A DNA stretch of 64,000 bases. Origin: Algibacter sp045066735. Its GTDB lineage: Bacteria > Bacteroidota > Bacteroidia > Flavobacteriales > Flavobacteriaceae. A program made the position numbers and the translations under genes. The notes under the pieces are model-generated. The model made no database searches, was not told the origin of the DNA, and worked only from the letters and a program-made list of their open reading frames with translations. Below, in pieces: positions 8,446 to 16,295 of this stretch. Numbering within the stretch: the first letter of the stretch is position 1; each line of letters opens with the position of its first letter. The stretch spans positions 248,001-312,000 of the forward strand of contig NZ_JBISHH010000025.1 in the NCBI RefSeq assembly GCF_045066735.1. Direction: 5' to 3'.

Positions 8446-9495
8446 ATGAATAAAGTATTACTGATAGAAGATGATGTTGTTCTAAGAGAAAATACAGCAG
8501 AATTATTAGAACTATCTAATTATGATATGATAACGGCTCCAAATGGTAGATTAGGAGTGGAAATGGCTATTAAAAATTTGCCAAATATTATAGTGTGTGA
8601 TATTATGATGCCGGAACTCGATGGCTATGGTGTTTTAGAGGCTTTGTCTAAAAACGAAAGCACTAAGCATATCCCTTTTATATTTTTATCTGCAAAAACC
8701 GAACGTAGAGATGTAAGAAGAGGTATGGATTTAGGTGCCGATGATTATATTACAAAACCTTTTGAAGAAGACGAGCTTATTAGTGCCATAGAGAGTAGAT
8801 TGGCCAAAGCTTCTATTTTAAAAGATTTGCACCAAGATAAGAAAGAAGATGATTCTGATGAATCGGAAATAAGAACGCTTAATGATTTAAAGAATTTTTT
8901 TGATGATAATGGTGAGGTAACAAAATATGCTAAAGGTGATATTATATATGAAGAAGGCCAGCACTCCAATTATATTTATTTAATATCTCAAGGGTTAGTA
9001 AAGTCTCATAAATTTGATGAAAAAGGAAAAGATTTAACCACGGCGCTTTATAAAGAAGACGATTTGTTTGGTTATACATCGTTTATTGAAAACACAACCT
9101 ATCAAGAATCTACAACAGCAATAAAAGAAACCGTTTTAATAGGTGTTGCCAAAAGTGCTCTAAAAGAAATACTAAATAATAACCACCAGGTTACTTTAGA
9201 ATTAATACAATTACTCACAGAAAACCTTACCGACGTAAAAGACCACCTATTACAAATGGCATACAGCTCGGTTAAAAAAAGAACAGCAAACACTATTTTA
9301 AAGTTTGCCGAAAAATTAAATAGAAATCCACAAGACACCATTAGAATTTCGCGAAACGATTTGGCTAGTGTTGCGGGGATAGCTACCGAAAGTTTAATTA
9401 GAACACTGTCTAGTTTTAAAGATAGCGGTATTATTGATATTGAAGGTAGAAATATTAAAATTTTAGATTTAGATAAACTACAACAAGTACGTTAA
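8446..9495 (+). CDS. Response regulator with C-terminal Crp/FNR-type DNA-binding module
   Basis: 349 residues. Residues 1-120 form a receiver domain with acidic pocket D9/D10, phosphoacceptor D52 in CDIMMPELDG, S82 and K104. After an acidic linker, a cyclic-nucleotide-binding-like barrel (about 155-265) and a Crp-type winged helix (about 270-340) follow. The recognition helix reads ATESLIRTLS and keeps the Glu and Arg that contact TGA/TCA half-sites in this family. It is the evident partner of the upstream kinase. Fusing the receiver directly to a Crp module merges the roles that FixJ and FixK share in rhizobia. Control of the ATGAY-N4-RTCAT sites is inferred. Confidence 0.92.
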   Translation: MNKVLLIEDDVVLRENTAELLELSNYDMITAPNGRLGVEMAIKNLPNIIVCDIMMPELDGYGVLEALSKNESTKHIPFIFLSAKTERRDVRRGMDLGADDYITKPFEEDELISAIESRLAKASILKDLHQDKKEDDSDESEIRTLNDLKNFFDDNGEVTKYAKGDIIYEEGQHSNYIYLISQGLVKSHKFDEKGKDLTTALYKEDDLFGYTSFIENTTYQESTTAIKETVLIGVAKSALKEILNNNHQVTLELIQLLTENLTDVKDHLLQMAYSSVKKRTANTILKFAEKLNRNPQDTIRISRNDLASVAGIATESLIRTLSSFKDSGIIDIEGRNIKILDLDKLQQVR

Positions 9496-9517
9496 AATAT
9501 CCTAATATGGCACATTC

Positions 9518-9531
9518 ATGATATTGGTCAT
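9518..9531 (+). promoter_or_regulatory. Crp/FNR-type operator upstream of the usp gene
   Basis: ATGAT-ATTG-GTCAT, a 5-4-5 dyad with one mismatch between half-sites. The left half equals the ccoI half-site and the right half equals the ccoS half-site. Its centre is 33 bp upstream of the centre of the -7 element at 9554-9561. Confidence 0.72.
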
Positions 9532-9553
9532 ATTTCATTAAGCATCCTGCCTT

Positions 9554-9561
9554 TATTTTTG
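9554..9561 (+). promoter_or_regulatory. -7 element of the usp promoter
   Basis: TATTTTTG, a perfect TAnnTTTG match, 20 bases upstream of the usp ATG at 9582. Confidence 0.75.
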
Positions 9562-9581
9562 TTTTCTAGAAGAAGATAGGC

Positions 9582-10421
9582 ATGAAGAATATTTTAATAC
9601 CCACAGATTTTTCTGAAAACGCATGGAATGCCATAGAGTATGCCTTACGTTTTTTCGGCAAGTCGTCGTGTAATTTTTACATATTACATGTAGACAATTT
9701 AGAGGTTTCCAGGTTCCAAGAAAAGGTGCTTGCGGGAGATGGCACCATGGTTTCTAGTGTGGTGAAAAGTCCGTCAAAAAAATTATTACAGCAAACTATA
9801 AAGCGCATTATTAAAAGTCCTTATTTAAATTCTAAGCACCGTTTTTATCCGGTTATGGATAATAATTATATTGTTAACTCTATTAGAAAACAGGTTACAG
9901 AAAAAAAGATTGATTTTATAGTAATGGGCACACGCGGCGAGTCTGGGTTGAATAACTTAGCCGTTGGTAGTAATACAGGTAATGTAATCACAAAAGTAAA
10001 ATGTACAACACTAGTTGTACCTGAAAATGCAAAGTACGTGAGCCCTAAAGAAATTGCCTTTCCAACAGATTTTTCATTTTTCTATCATGTAGAAACATTA
10101 CAGCCCATGGCTGATATTATTGAGGCGAACCAAGCAGCAGTTAGGGCACTTCATATCAATAAAAACAGTTCGGCGTTAAATGAAGATCAACAAAAAAACA
10201 AAGAGTTTCTAGACGATTATTTTACAAACCAAGAGCATAGCTTTCACTCTTTAACAGATAACCATATAGAAGATGCTGTACAGAATTTTGTTGAGAAGAA
10301 ACATATTAATTTAATTGCCATGATGGCTAAAAATTTAAATTATTTTCAAAAAATTCTATTTCACCCTACAACGCCTAAAAAGCGTTATTATACCGATGTT
10401 CCTTTTTTAGTTTTACATTAA
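9582..10421 (+). CDS. Tandem universal stress protein (UspA family)
   Basis: 279 residues made of two Usp-like domains. The first begins with ILIPTDFSENAWNA and ends with a nucleotide-binding-like stretch GTRGESGL...GSNTGNVI. The second begins with IAFPTDFSFF and is more degenerate, lacking a clear G-2x-G-9x-G loop. Usp proteins often respond to oxygen limitation or energy stress. The promoter carries the same dyad as the cbb3 genes, which ties it to the microaerobic module. Confidence 0.88.
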   Translation: MKNILIPTDFSENAWNAIEYALRFFGKSSCNFYILHVDNLEVSRFQEKVLAGDGTMVSSVVKSPSKKLLQQTIKRIIKSPYLNSKHRFYPVMDNNYIVNSIRKQVTEKKIDFIVMGTRGESGLNNLAVGSNTGNVITKVKCTTLVVPENAKYVSPKEIAFPTDFSFFYHVETLQPMADIIEANQAAVRALHINKNSSALNEDQQKNKEFLDDYFTNQEHSFHSLTDNHIEDAVQNFVEKKHINLIAMMAKNLNYFQKILFHPTTPKKRYYTDVPFLVLH

Positions 10422-10471
10422 AATGGGGTTTTCAATCAATATTTTTTCAAAGTAAAAACATTAAAATAGGT

Positions 10472-11149
10472 ATGGGGAAGTGTGAACAATGTATAATAAA
10501 GCAGTTTAATTCAATGAAGTCTTTAACCAAAGATGAGTTAATCCGTATTTCGGGATGCAAAACGTCTAGAATAATTAAAAAAGGCGAAGTGATTTTCGAA
10601 GAAGGAGAAAATATTAACGGCGTATATTGTATTAGAGATGGTATTTGTAAGTTATCTAAACTAAGTGAAAACGGAAAAGACCAAATAGTGAAAATGGTTG
10701 TAAAAGGCCAGTTGCTTGGGCAACGCTCTTTAATAACAGAGGAGGTTTCAAATTTACAAGCCGTAGCACTAAACGATATGGAAGTTTGTTTTATTCCTCG
10801 AAATGAAATTATGGCAGATCTCCAAAACAATCTTAAATTCTCGTTTGATGTGCTTAAGGTTATGGCCAGAGATTTGCGAGAATCTGATGATATTATAGTC
10901 AACATGGCGCAAAAAACGGTTAGAAAAAGATTGGCCGATGTTTTAATCTACCTACACAGCAGTTTTGGCGAAAACACCGATGGCACGTTAAGCATTTTGT
11001 TGTCGCGTGAAGATTATGCGAATATTGTGGGCACGGCAACAGAGTCTGCTATTCGTATTATTTCTCAACTAAAAAAAGAAAACCTTATTTCTACAAAAGG
11101 GAAATACATTAAAATTGAAGATTTGGCAGGCTTAAAACGCGTAGAATAA
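10472..11149 (+). CDS. FNR-like Crp-family transcriptional regulator with N-terminal CxxC
   Basis: 225 residues. The cNMP-binding-like barrel covers about 30-145 and the Crp winged helix about 165-215. The recognition helix ATESAIRIIS has the same Glu and Arg spacing as the REC-Crp protein upstream. Cysteines at 4, 7, 29, 53, 59 and 106 could supply ligands for an oxygen-labile Fe-S cluster, as in FNR, but the spacing differs from E. coli FNR. It follows usp by 50 bp and has no clear promoter of its own, so it may be co-transcribed with usp. Confidence 0.9.
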   Translation: MGKCEQCIIKQFNSMKSLTKDELIRISGCKTSRIIKKGEVIFEEGENINGVYCIRDGICKLSKLSENGKDQIVKMVVKGQLLGQRSLITEEVSNLQAVALNDMEVCFIPRNEIMADLQNNLKFSFDVLKVMARDLRESDDIIVNMAQKTVRKRLADVLIYLHSSFGENTDGTLSILLSREDYANIVGTATESAIRIISQLKKENLISTKGKYIKIEDLAGLKRVE

Positions 11150-11239
11150 GGTAGTATAACCGTATTCATGCTTCCCATAGATAATTCCGATTATCACATA
11201 TTACTTTTTTGATTTAAAATTGAGTATTTTTATAGTGTT

Positions 11240-12364
11240 ATGACTAAAAATACATCAAGAAAAGGTTTCATTTTTAAAACTTACGAAGCACCTTATCAAT
11301 CTCCATTCGATAAGTTATTCGATATTTTTAAAGAATTAATTACCCATACTTCAGGCGATTTCGACGAAGCTATAAGCTGGTTGCGCGAACTCGATAAGGA
11401 ATATACATTAACAACTGCAGAATATACTATAGACGATTTTATTGAAGACCTTAAAAAGAAGGGTTATATAAAAGAAGAAATAGATCTCGATGGTAATGGC
11501 GGTATGGCTATTACAGCAAAAACCGAACGCGCTATTAGGCAACAAGCTTTAGATCAAATTTTTGGTAATATAAAGCGCAGTGGGCAAGGTAACCATAAAA
11601 GTAAAGGTCAGGGTATAGGTGATGAGCATACTGGCGATTTTAGAAACTATCAGTTTGGAGATGCTCTAGATAAAGTATCGATGACAGAGAGTTTAAGGAA
11701 CGCGCAAATAAATCATGGTATTTCAAATTTTACCTTATCGGAAGATGATTTGGTTGTTGAAGAAACTATGCATAAGGCCCAAATGAGTACAGTGCTCATG
11801 ATTGATATTAGTCACAGTATGATTTTGTATGGTGAAGATAGAATTACACCTGCTAAAAAAGTAGCTATGGCTTTAGCCGAATTAATTACTACGCGTTACC
11901 CAAAAGACACACTCGATATTTTGGTTTTTGGTAACGATGCTTGGCAAATAGAAATTAAAGATTTACCCTATTTAAAAGTAGGACCATATCACACAAATAC
12001 CGTTGCTGGTTTGCAGTTAGCTATGGACTTACTCCGAAGAAAACGAAACACCAATAAACAAATTTTTATGATTACCGACGGGAAGCCAAGTTGTTTGCGT
12101 TTACCCGATGGTCAATATTATAAAAACAGTAATGGCTTAGATACCCATATTGTAAATAAATGCTACGCCATGGCACAGCAAGCAAGGCGATTGCATATTC
12201 CTATCACAACCTTTATGATTGCTCAGGATAACTATTTAATGCAGTTTGTTCAAGAATTTACAAAGGCTAACCAAGGGAAAGCGTTTTATACCGGTTTAAA
12301 AGGATTAGGTGAAATGATTTTTGAAGATTACGAAACCAATAGAAAAAAGCGTATTAAAGGATAA
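11240..12364 (+). CDS. VWA-domain protein, partner of the adjacent MoxR-like ATPase
   Basis: 374 residues. The N-terminal half is a variable charged region rich in Gly/Lys around 115-140. The C-terminal half is a von Willebrand A domain with the metal-ion-dependent adhesion motif DxSxS in DISHSM (about residue 189) and the later TDG motif in MITDGKPS. No signal peptide. VWA proteins paired with MoxR AAA+ ATPases act as chaperone-like or metal-insertion systems; the target here is unknown. It is followed by the ATPase gene after 98 bp. Confidence 0.85.
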   Translation: MTKNTSRKGFIFKTYEAPYQSPFDKLFDIFKELITHTSGDFDEAISWLRELDKEYTLTTAEYTIDDFIEDLKKKGYIKEEIDLDGNGGMAITAKTERAIRQQALDQIFGNIKRSGQGNHKSKGQGIGDEHTGDFRNYQFGDALDKVSMTESLRNAQINHGISNFTLSEDDLVVEETMHKAQMSTVLMIDISHSMILYGEDRITPAKKVAMALAELITTRYPKDTLDILVFGNDAWQIEIKDLPYLKVGPYHTNTVAGLQLAMDLLRRKRNTNKQIFMITDGKPSCLRLPDGQYYKNSNGLDTHIVNKCYAMAQQARRLHIPITTFMIAQDNYLMQFVQEFTKANQGKAFYTGLKGLGEMIFEDYETNRKKRIKG

Positions 12365-12462
12365 AAAAGTTAAAAGAATAAAGAGGTAAAAAATAGAGAA
12401 TTATTGACAGCTATGTAGGCTCTTTTTTCTCAATTCTATAGTCTCTTTTGTAAATATAAGAT

Positions 12463-13929
12463 ATGAAAATAGAAAATATAAATACATTAGGCGAACTTAA
12501 AAAAGCGGGCTACCAAAGCAAATCTATAAAAGATGAATTACGTGATAATTTAATCTTAAAAATAAAAAATAAAGAAACCACTTTCGAAGGAGTACATGGT
12601 TATGAAAACACTGTGATTCCTGAGTTAGAGCGTGCTATTTTATCTCGACACAATATTAATTTATTAGGATTACGCGGACAAGCAAAAACACGATTAGCGC
12701 GTTTAATGCTTAATTTGTTAGATGAATATATCCCGTTTGTTTCAGGTTCGGAAATTAATGACGATCCATTACAACCTATCTCAAGATTTGCTGTGGAATT
12801 AATCAAAGAACAAGGCGATAATACACCCATCTCTTGGTTACATAGAAGTGAAAGGTTTGCAGAAAAATTAGCAACACCAGATGTTACAGTTGCTGATATT
12901 ATAGGAGATGTGGATCCAATAAAAGCGGCAAATTTAAAATTAAGTTATGCCGATGATCGTGTAATTCATTATGGTATGATACCTCGTGCAAATCGTTGTA
13001 TTTTTGTAATTAATGAACTTCCCGATTTGCAAGCGAGAATACAGGTAGCCTTGTTTAATATTTTACAAGAAGGTGATATTCAAATTAGAGGTTTTAAGTT
13101 GAGGTTACCTTTAGATATTCAGTTTTTATTTACTGCAAACCCAGAAGATTATACTAACAGAGGTAGTATTGTAACACCTTTAAAGGATAGAATTGGGTCG
13201 CAAATATTAACACATTACCCAGAAGATATAGAAACGGCTAGGCGTATTACTGAGCAAGAATCTAATTTAGTTGAAGGTCAAAAGAGTACAGTAGAGGTGC
13301 CCGATTTTGCAAAAGATTTATTGGAACAAATTGTTTTTGAAGCTCGCGATAGTGAGTATATAGATGCCAAAAGTGGTGTGAGTGCAAGGTTAAGCATTAC
13401 AGCATTCGAGAACTTATTAAGTACAGCCGAAAGACGTGCTTTAGTTTGTGGTGATGATACTACTATGGTGCGTTTAAGCGATTTTTCTGGTATTATTCCG
13501 GCTATTACTGGTAAAGTCGAATTAGTTTATGAAGGAGAGCAAGAAGGAGCTGCTGTGGTGGCTTACAGTTTAATTGGTGAAGCTGTAAAAAGCATGTTTG
13601 AAGAGTTTTTCCCGAAAATAGGGAAGCTTCAAAAACAAGATGAAGAAAGTCCTTATGATGATATTGTTTCATGGTTTTTTAATCAAAAAGAAGGTTTTGA
13701 GTTGTTAGATAATTTAAACAATAAAGATTATAAGAACTTGCTAGAAGCTATTTCTCCGCTAGATGATTTACTTGGGGAATACCAACCCCATTTAAAGAAA
13801 GAAGACTCTTATTTTATGAAAGAGTTTGTGCTTTGGGCATTGGTAGAGTTTAAATTATTAAGTAAACAGCGTTTTTCTGAAGGCACTCAATTTAAAGATC
13901 CTTACGGAAGTTTTATAAGTGGTATTTAA
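12463..13929 (+). CDS. MoxR/magnesium-chelatase-like AAA+ ATPase
   Basis: 488 residues. Walker A is GLRGQAKT (69-76). The Walker B region reads IFVINELPDL, with Asn where Asp is usual; this INELPD form also occurs in actinobacterial relatives annotated as magnesium chelatase. Sensor-1-like TANPEDYTNRG and an arginine-finger region TPLKDRIGSQ follow. The C-terminal part is helical. It forms a pair with the VWA protein and ends at a strong terminator (13955-13996). Confidence 0.88.
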   Translation: MKIENINTLGELKKAGYQSKSIKDELRDNLILKIKNKETTFEGVHGYENTVIPELERAILSRHNINLLGLRGQAKTRLARLMLNLLDEYIPFVSGSEINDDPLQPISRFAVELIKEQGDNTPISWLHRSERFAEKLATPDVTVADIIGDVDPIKAANLKLSYADDRVIHYGMIPRANRCIFVINELPDLQARIQVALFNILQEGDIQIRGFKLRLPLDIQFLFTANPEDYTNRGSIVTPLKDRIGSQILTHYPEDIETARRITEQESNLVEGQKSTVEVPDFAKDLLEQIVFEARDSEYIDAKSGVSARLSITAFENLLSTAERRALVCGDDTTMVRLSDFSGIIPAITGKVELVYEGEQEGAAVVAYSLIGEAVKSMFEEFFPKIGKLQKQDEESPYDDIVSWFFNQKEGFELLDNLNNKDYKNLLEAISPLDDLLGEYQPHLKKEDSYFMKEFVLWALVEFKLLSKQRFSEGTQFKDPYGSFISGI

Positions 13930-13954
13930 AAAGAAAATTAATAAGTTTTTAAAT

Positions 13955-13996
13955 AAAAAAAGCGATAAGAAAATCATTTTCTTATCGCTTTTTTTG
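13955..13996 (+). terminator. Strong bidirectional intrinsic terminator
   Basis: Perfect 14-base stem (13961-13974 with 13976-13989, AGCGATAAG on the left) flanked by an A-run on the left and a T-run on the right. It ends the VWA/MoxR pair. Confidence 0.93.
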
Positions 13997-14127
13997 GTTT
14001 TCCAATTATCATATACTTAAAATTTACAGTAGTGTTTTTAAGATTTCGTAGTCATTTACCTTCTCTTTCCTATATATAGAAAACACTTTTGTATTAATTC
14101 GTTTTCTTTGGATTTTCGCCTAAAAAG

Positions 14128-14151
14128 CTCTATTTTCTACTCAAAATAGAG
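14128..14151 (+). repeat. Inverted repeat in the leader of the phosphatase-hydrolase gene
   Basis: CTCTATTTT and AAAATAGAG are perfect 9-base arms around 6 bases, 38 bp upstream of the ATG at 14189. It could be an operator or a leader hairpin. The rest of the 14000-14188 gap shows nothing else recognisable. Confidence 0.5.
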
Positions 14152-14188
14152 TGAAAATTGAAAATAATCGATAAATTTTAAAGATTTT

Positions 14189-16276
14189 ATGGAAAAACCT
14201 AGTAGTGAAATTCAACATGATATCAATCTATTGTCTTTTGATATAGATAACACGCTTATAGATTTTAATACTCATAAAAGTAACTTTCGAAAAGTATGGA
14301 AAGCGCACAAGCCAAAGCAAGATGTTTTATTAGCATACAATACAGGGCGTTTAGTTGATGATGTTATTCATTTAATAGAAAAGGGAATATTGCCCGAGCC
14401 AGATTACATAATTTCTGGTGTAGGTACTCATATCTATGATTACAATAAAAAATGTGTAGTAAAAGAGTTTAACGACGTTTTAGATGATGGTTGGGATCTA
14501 AAGCTAGTTGAAGATATTATACAAAATATTGATGGCCCTATAAACGAGCAACCAAGTAAATATCAACACGCATATAAACGTAGTTATTATTTTCACAACG
14601 CCACAGATGGTGTTATTACAGAAATAGAAAACACCTTTGTTAAAGCCAATATGGATATTAATGTGGTGTATTCTCAAGAACAATTTTTAGATATTTTGCC
14701 AAAATGGGCAAACAAGGGGAATGCTTTACAGTGGCTTTTAAAGAAGCTAAACTTAAAAACAGCTAATGCCTTAGTGGCTGGAGATAGTGGTAATGATTCC
14801 GCTATGTTCGATATGGAAGGTATTAAGGGGATTGTTGTAGCTAATGCACACGAAGAACTTTATAAATACACTAAATACCGTCAAATTTATCATGCAGAAA
14901 AAGATTGTGGCGATGGAGTGATAGAGGGCTTAGTTTATTATGGTGTTTTACCAGAAGAGGCGATTGTAGAAAGCCATACAGACCACACAGAAGATTATAT
15001 TATTCAGCAAGAATTAAATAGTATTGCCTCTGAGGACGATAAGGAAAAATTAGACCTTATTTTAGAAGGTTATGAGAAGGCTGTTGTAGCTCTAAAGAAG
15101 AATATTACACCTCTTGGTTTTTCGGCTTGTTCTATTGAAGATAATATCACCCACGGCACCGATGAAAACTACCACAGTGTTTGGGCTAGAGATGGAGCTA
15201 TTACCGTAATTGGCTCTTTGGCTTTGGTTGATGATGAAGACATACATAAATGTCAACGGCAGACTTTGGTGACATTAATCGAGAATAGCTCTAGAAACGG
15301 ACAGATCCCTTCTAATGTGCGTTTAAAAGATAATCAACCCGATTATTCCGGAGTAGGCGGTATTTGCTCTATAGATAGCGGAATATGGGTTGTAATTGCA
15401 TTTTACGAATATGTAAACGTCACAAAAGATATTAAGTTTTTACGTAAATATATTGGTGATATTAAAGAAACCATGCGTTGGCTTGGTGCTCATGATAGTA
15501 ATAATGATGCTTTATTAGAAATACCTGAAGCAGGAGATTGGACCGATTTATTTGGTGGAAGTTACAATATTTTATATGATGAAATTCTTTGGTATCGCTC
15601 TAATGTATGCTATGGCAGAATGTTAGAAATGCTCGGTGATTATGATGAAGCTGGAGAATACATACGATGGTCTCAAGTGATTAAAAAGGAAATTTTACAG
15701 AATTTCTGGCCATCTACACAGCAAAAATTATTTCAAACGGTATCATTCGCAGAGCGCCAGTTTACACTAGGAGATACGCCTTATTTAATTCAGCAAACTA
15801 CACCATTCGACTTTAGTTGGCGTTGCGATGTTTTCGGAAACGTGCTCGCCTTTTTGTTTGGTACAGTCGATGCTGAAAAAGCACATCAAACCTTTAAATT
15901 TATGTTAGGTGTTGGCGTTAACGATCCTTTTCCGGTATCTAATGTGTATCCGGTTGTAACACCAGGAGATCCCGATTGGAAACCCTATTACACCGTTAAT
16001 TTATTGAATTTACCAAACCATTATCACAACGGAGGTATTTGGCCATTTGTAGGTGGTTTTTGGGTGAAATTTATTGGAAAGCTTGGTTTTAGAGATATGG
16101 CTATTTCCGAATTACATAAACTCGCTTTAATAAATAAGGAAGGTTTAAATGATGAATGGGAGTTTAATGAGTGGGCACATGGTATAACAGGTAAAGCGAT
16201 GGGGAAAGCTTATCAGGCTTGGTCTGCGGCGCAATACATTTCAGCTTGTCACGATTTAAAAATAATTAAGAAATAA
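14189..16276 (+). CDS. Sucrose-phosphate-phosphatase-like HAD domain fused to a glycogen-debranching/invertase-like glycoside hydrolase
   Basis: 695 residues in two parts. Residues 1 to about 265 match the S6PP/HAD-IIB family: nucleophile motif FDIDNTL (D18, D20), YNTGR, ISGVGTHIY, NKGNALQWL and motif IV GDSGNDSAMF. Residues about 285-695 form an (alpha/alpha)6-type hydrolase with WARDGAIT, EAGDWTDLFGG, HYHNGGIWPF and a QAWS segment, as in amylo-alpha-1,6-glucosidase, GH63 and GH100 proteins. No signal peptide, so it acts in the cytoplasm. Its neighbour encodes a sucrose-phosphate-synthase-like transferase. The fusion would dephosphorylate a sugar phosphate and also cleave a glycoside. Substrate is not known. 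Confidence 0.87.
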   Translation: MEKPSSEIQHDINLLSFDIDNTLIDFNTHKSNFRKVWKAHKPKQDVLLAYNTGRLVDDVIHLIEKGILPEPDYIISGVGTHIYDYNKKCVVKEFNDVLDDGWDLKLVEDIIQNIDGPINEQPSKYQHAYKRSYYFHNATDGVITEIENTFVKANMDINVVYSQEQFLDILPKWANKGNALQWLLKKLNLKTANALVAGDSGNDSAMFDMEGIKGIVVANAHEELYKYTKYRQIYHAEKDCGDGVIEGLVYYGVLPEEAIVESHTDHTEDYIIQQELNSIASEDDKEKLDLILEGYEKAVVALKKNITPLGFSACSIEDNITHGTDENYHSVWARDGAITVIGSLALVDDEDIHKCQRQTLVTLIENSSRNGQIPSNVRLKDNQPDYSGVGGICSIDSGIWVVIAFYEYVNVTKDIKFLRKYIGDIKETMRWLGAHDSNNDALLEIPEAGDWTDLFGGSYNILYDEILWYRSNVCYGRMLEMLGDYDEAGEYIRWSQVIKKEILQNFWPSTQQKLFQTVSFAERQFTLGDTPYLIQQTTPFDFSWRCDVFGNVLAFLFGTVDAEKAHQTFKFMLGVGVNDPFPVSNVYPVVTPGDPDWKPYYTVNLLNLPNHYHNGGIWPFVGGFWVKFIGKLGFRDMAISELHKLALINKEGLNDEWEFNEWAHGITGKAMGKAYQAWSAAQYISACHDLKIIKK

Positions 16277-16295
16277 TTTAATAAACTATAAAACT

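Noticed and set aside
10447..10905. 152-codon open frame antisense to the FNR-like gene
   Set aside because: Composition is that of a reversed coding strand and no start signals or homology are apparent; the plus-strand gene is clear.
11181..11194. ATAAT-TCCG-ATTAT dyad upstream of the VWA gene
   Set aside because: It has the 5-4-5 layout but lacks the TGA/TCA core, and the nearest -7-like sequence (TATTTTTA, 11225-11232) is 41 bp away instead of 33, so it was not counted as a fourth regulon site.
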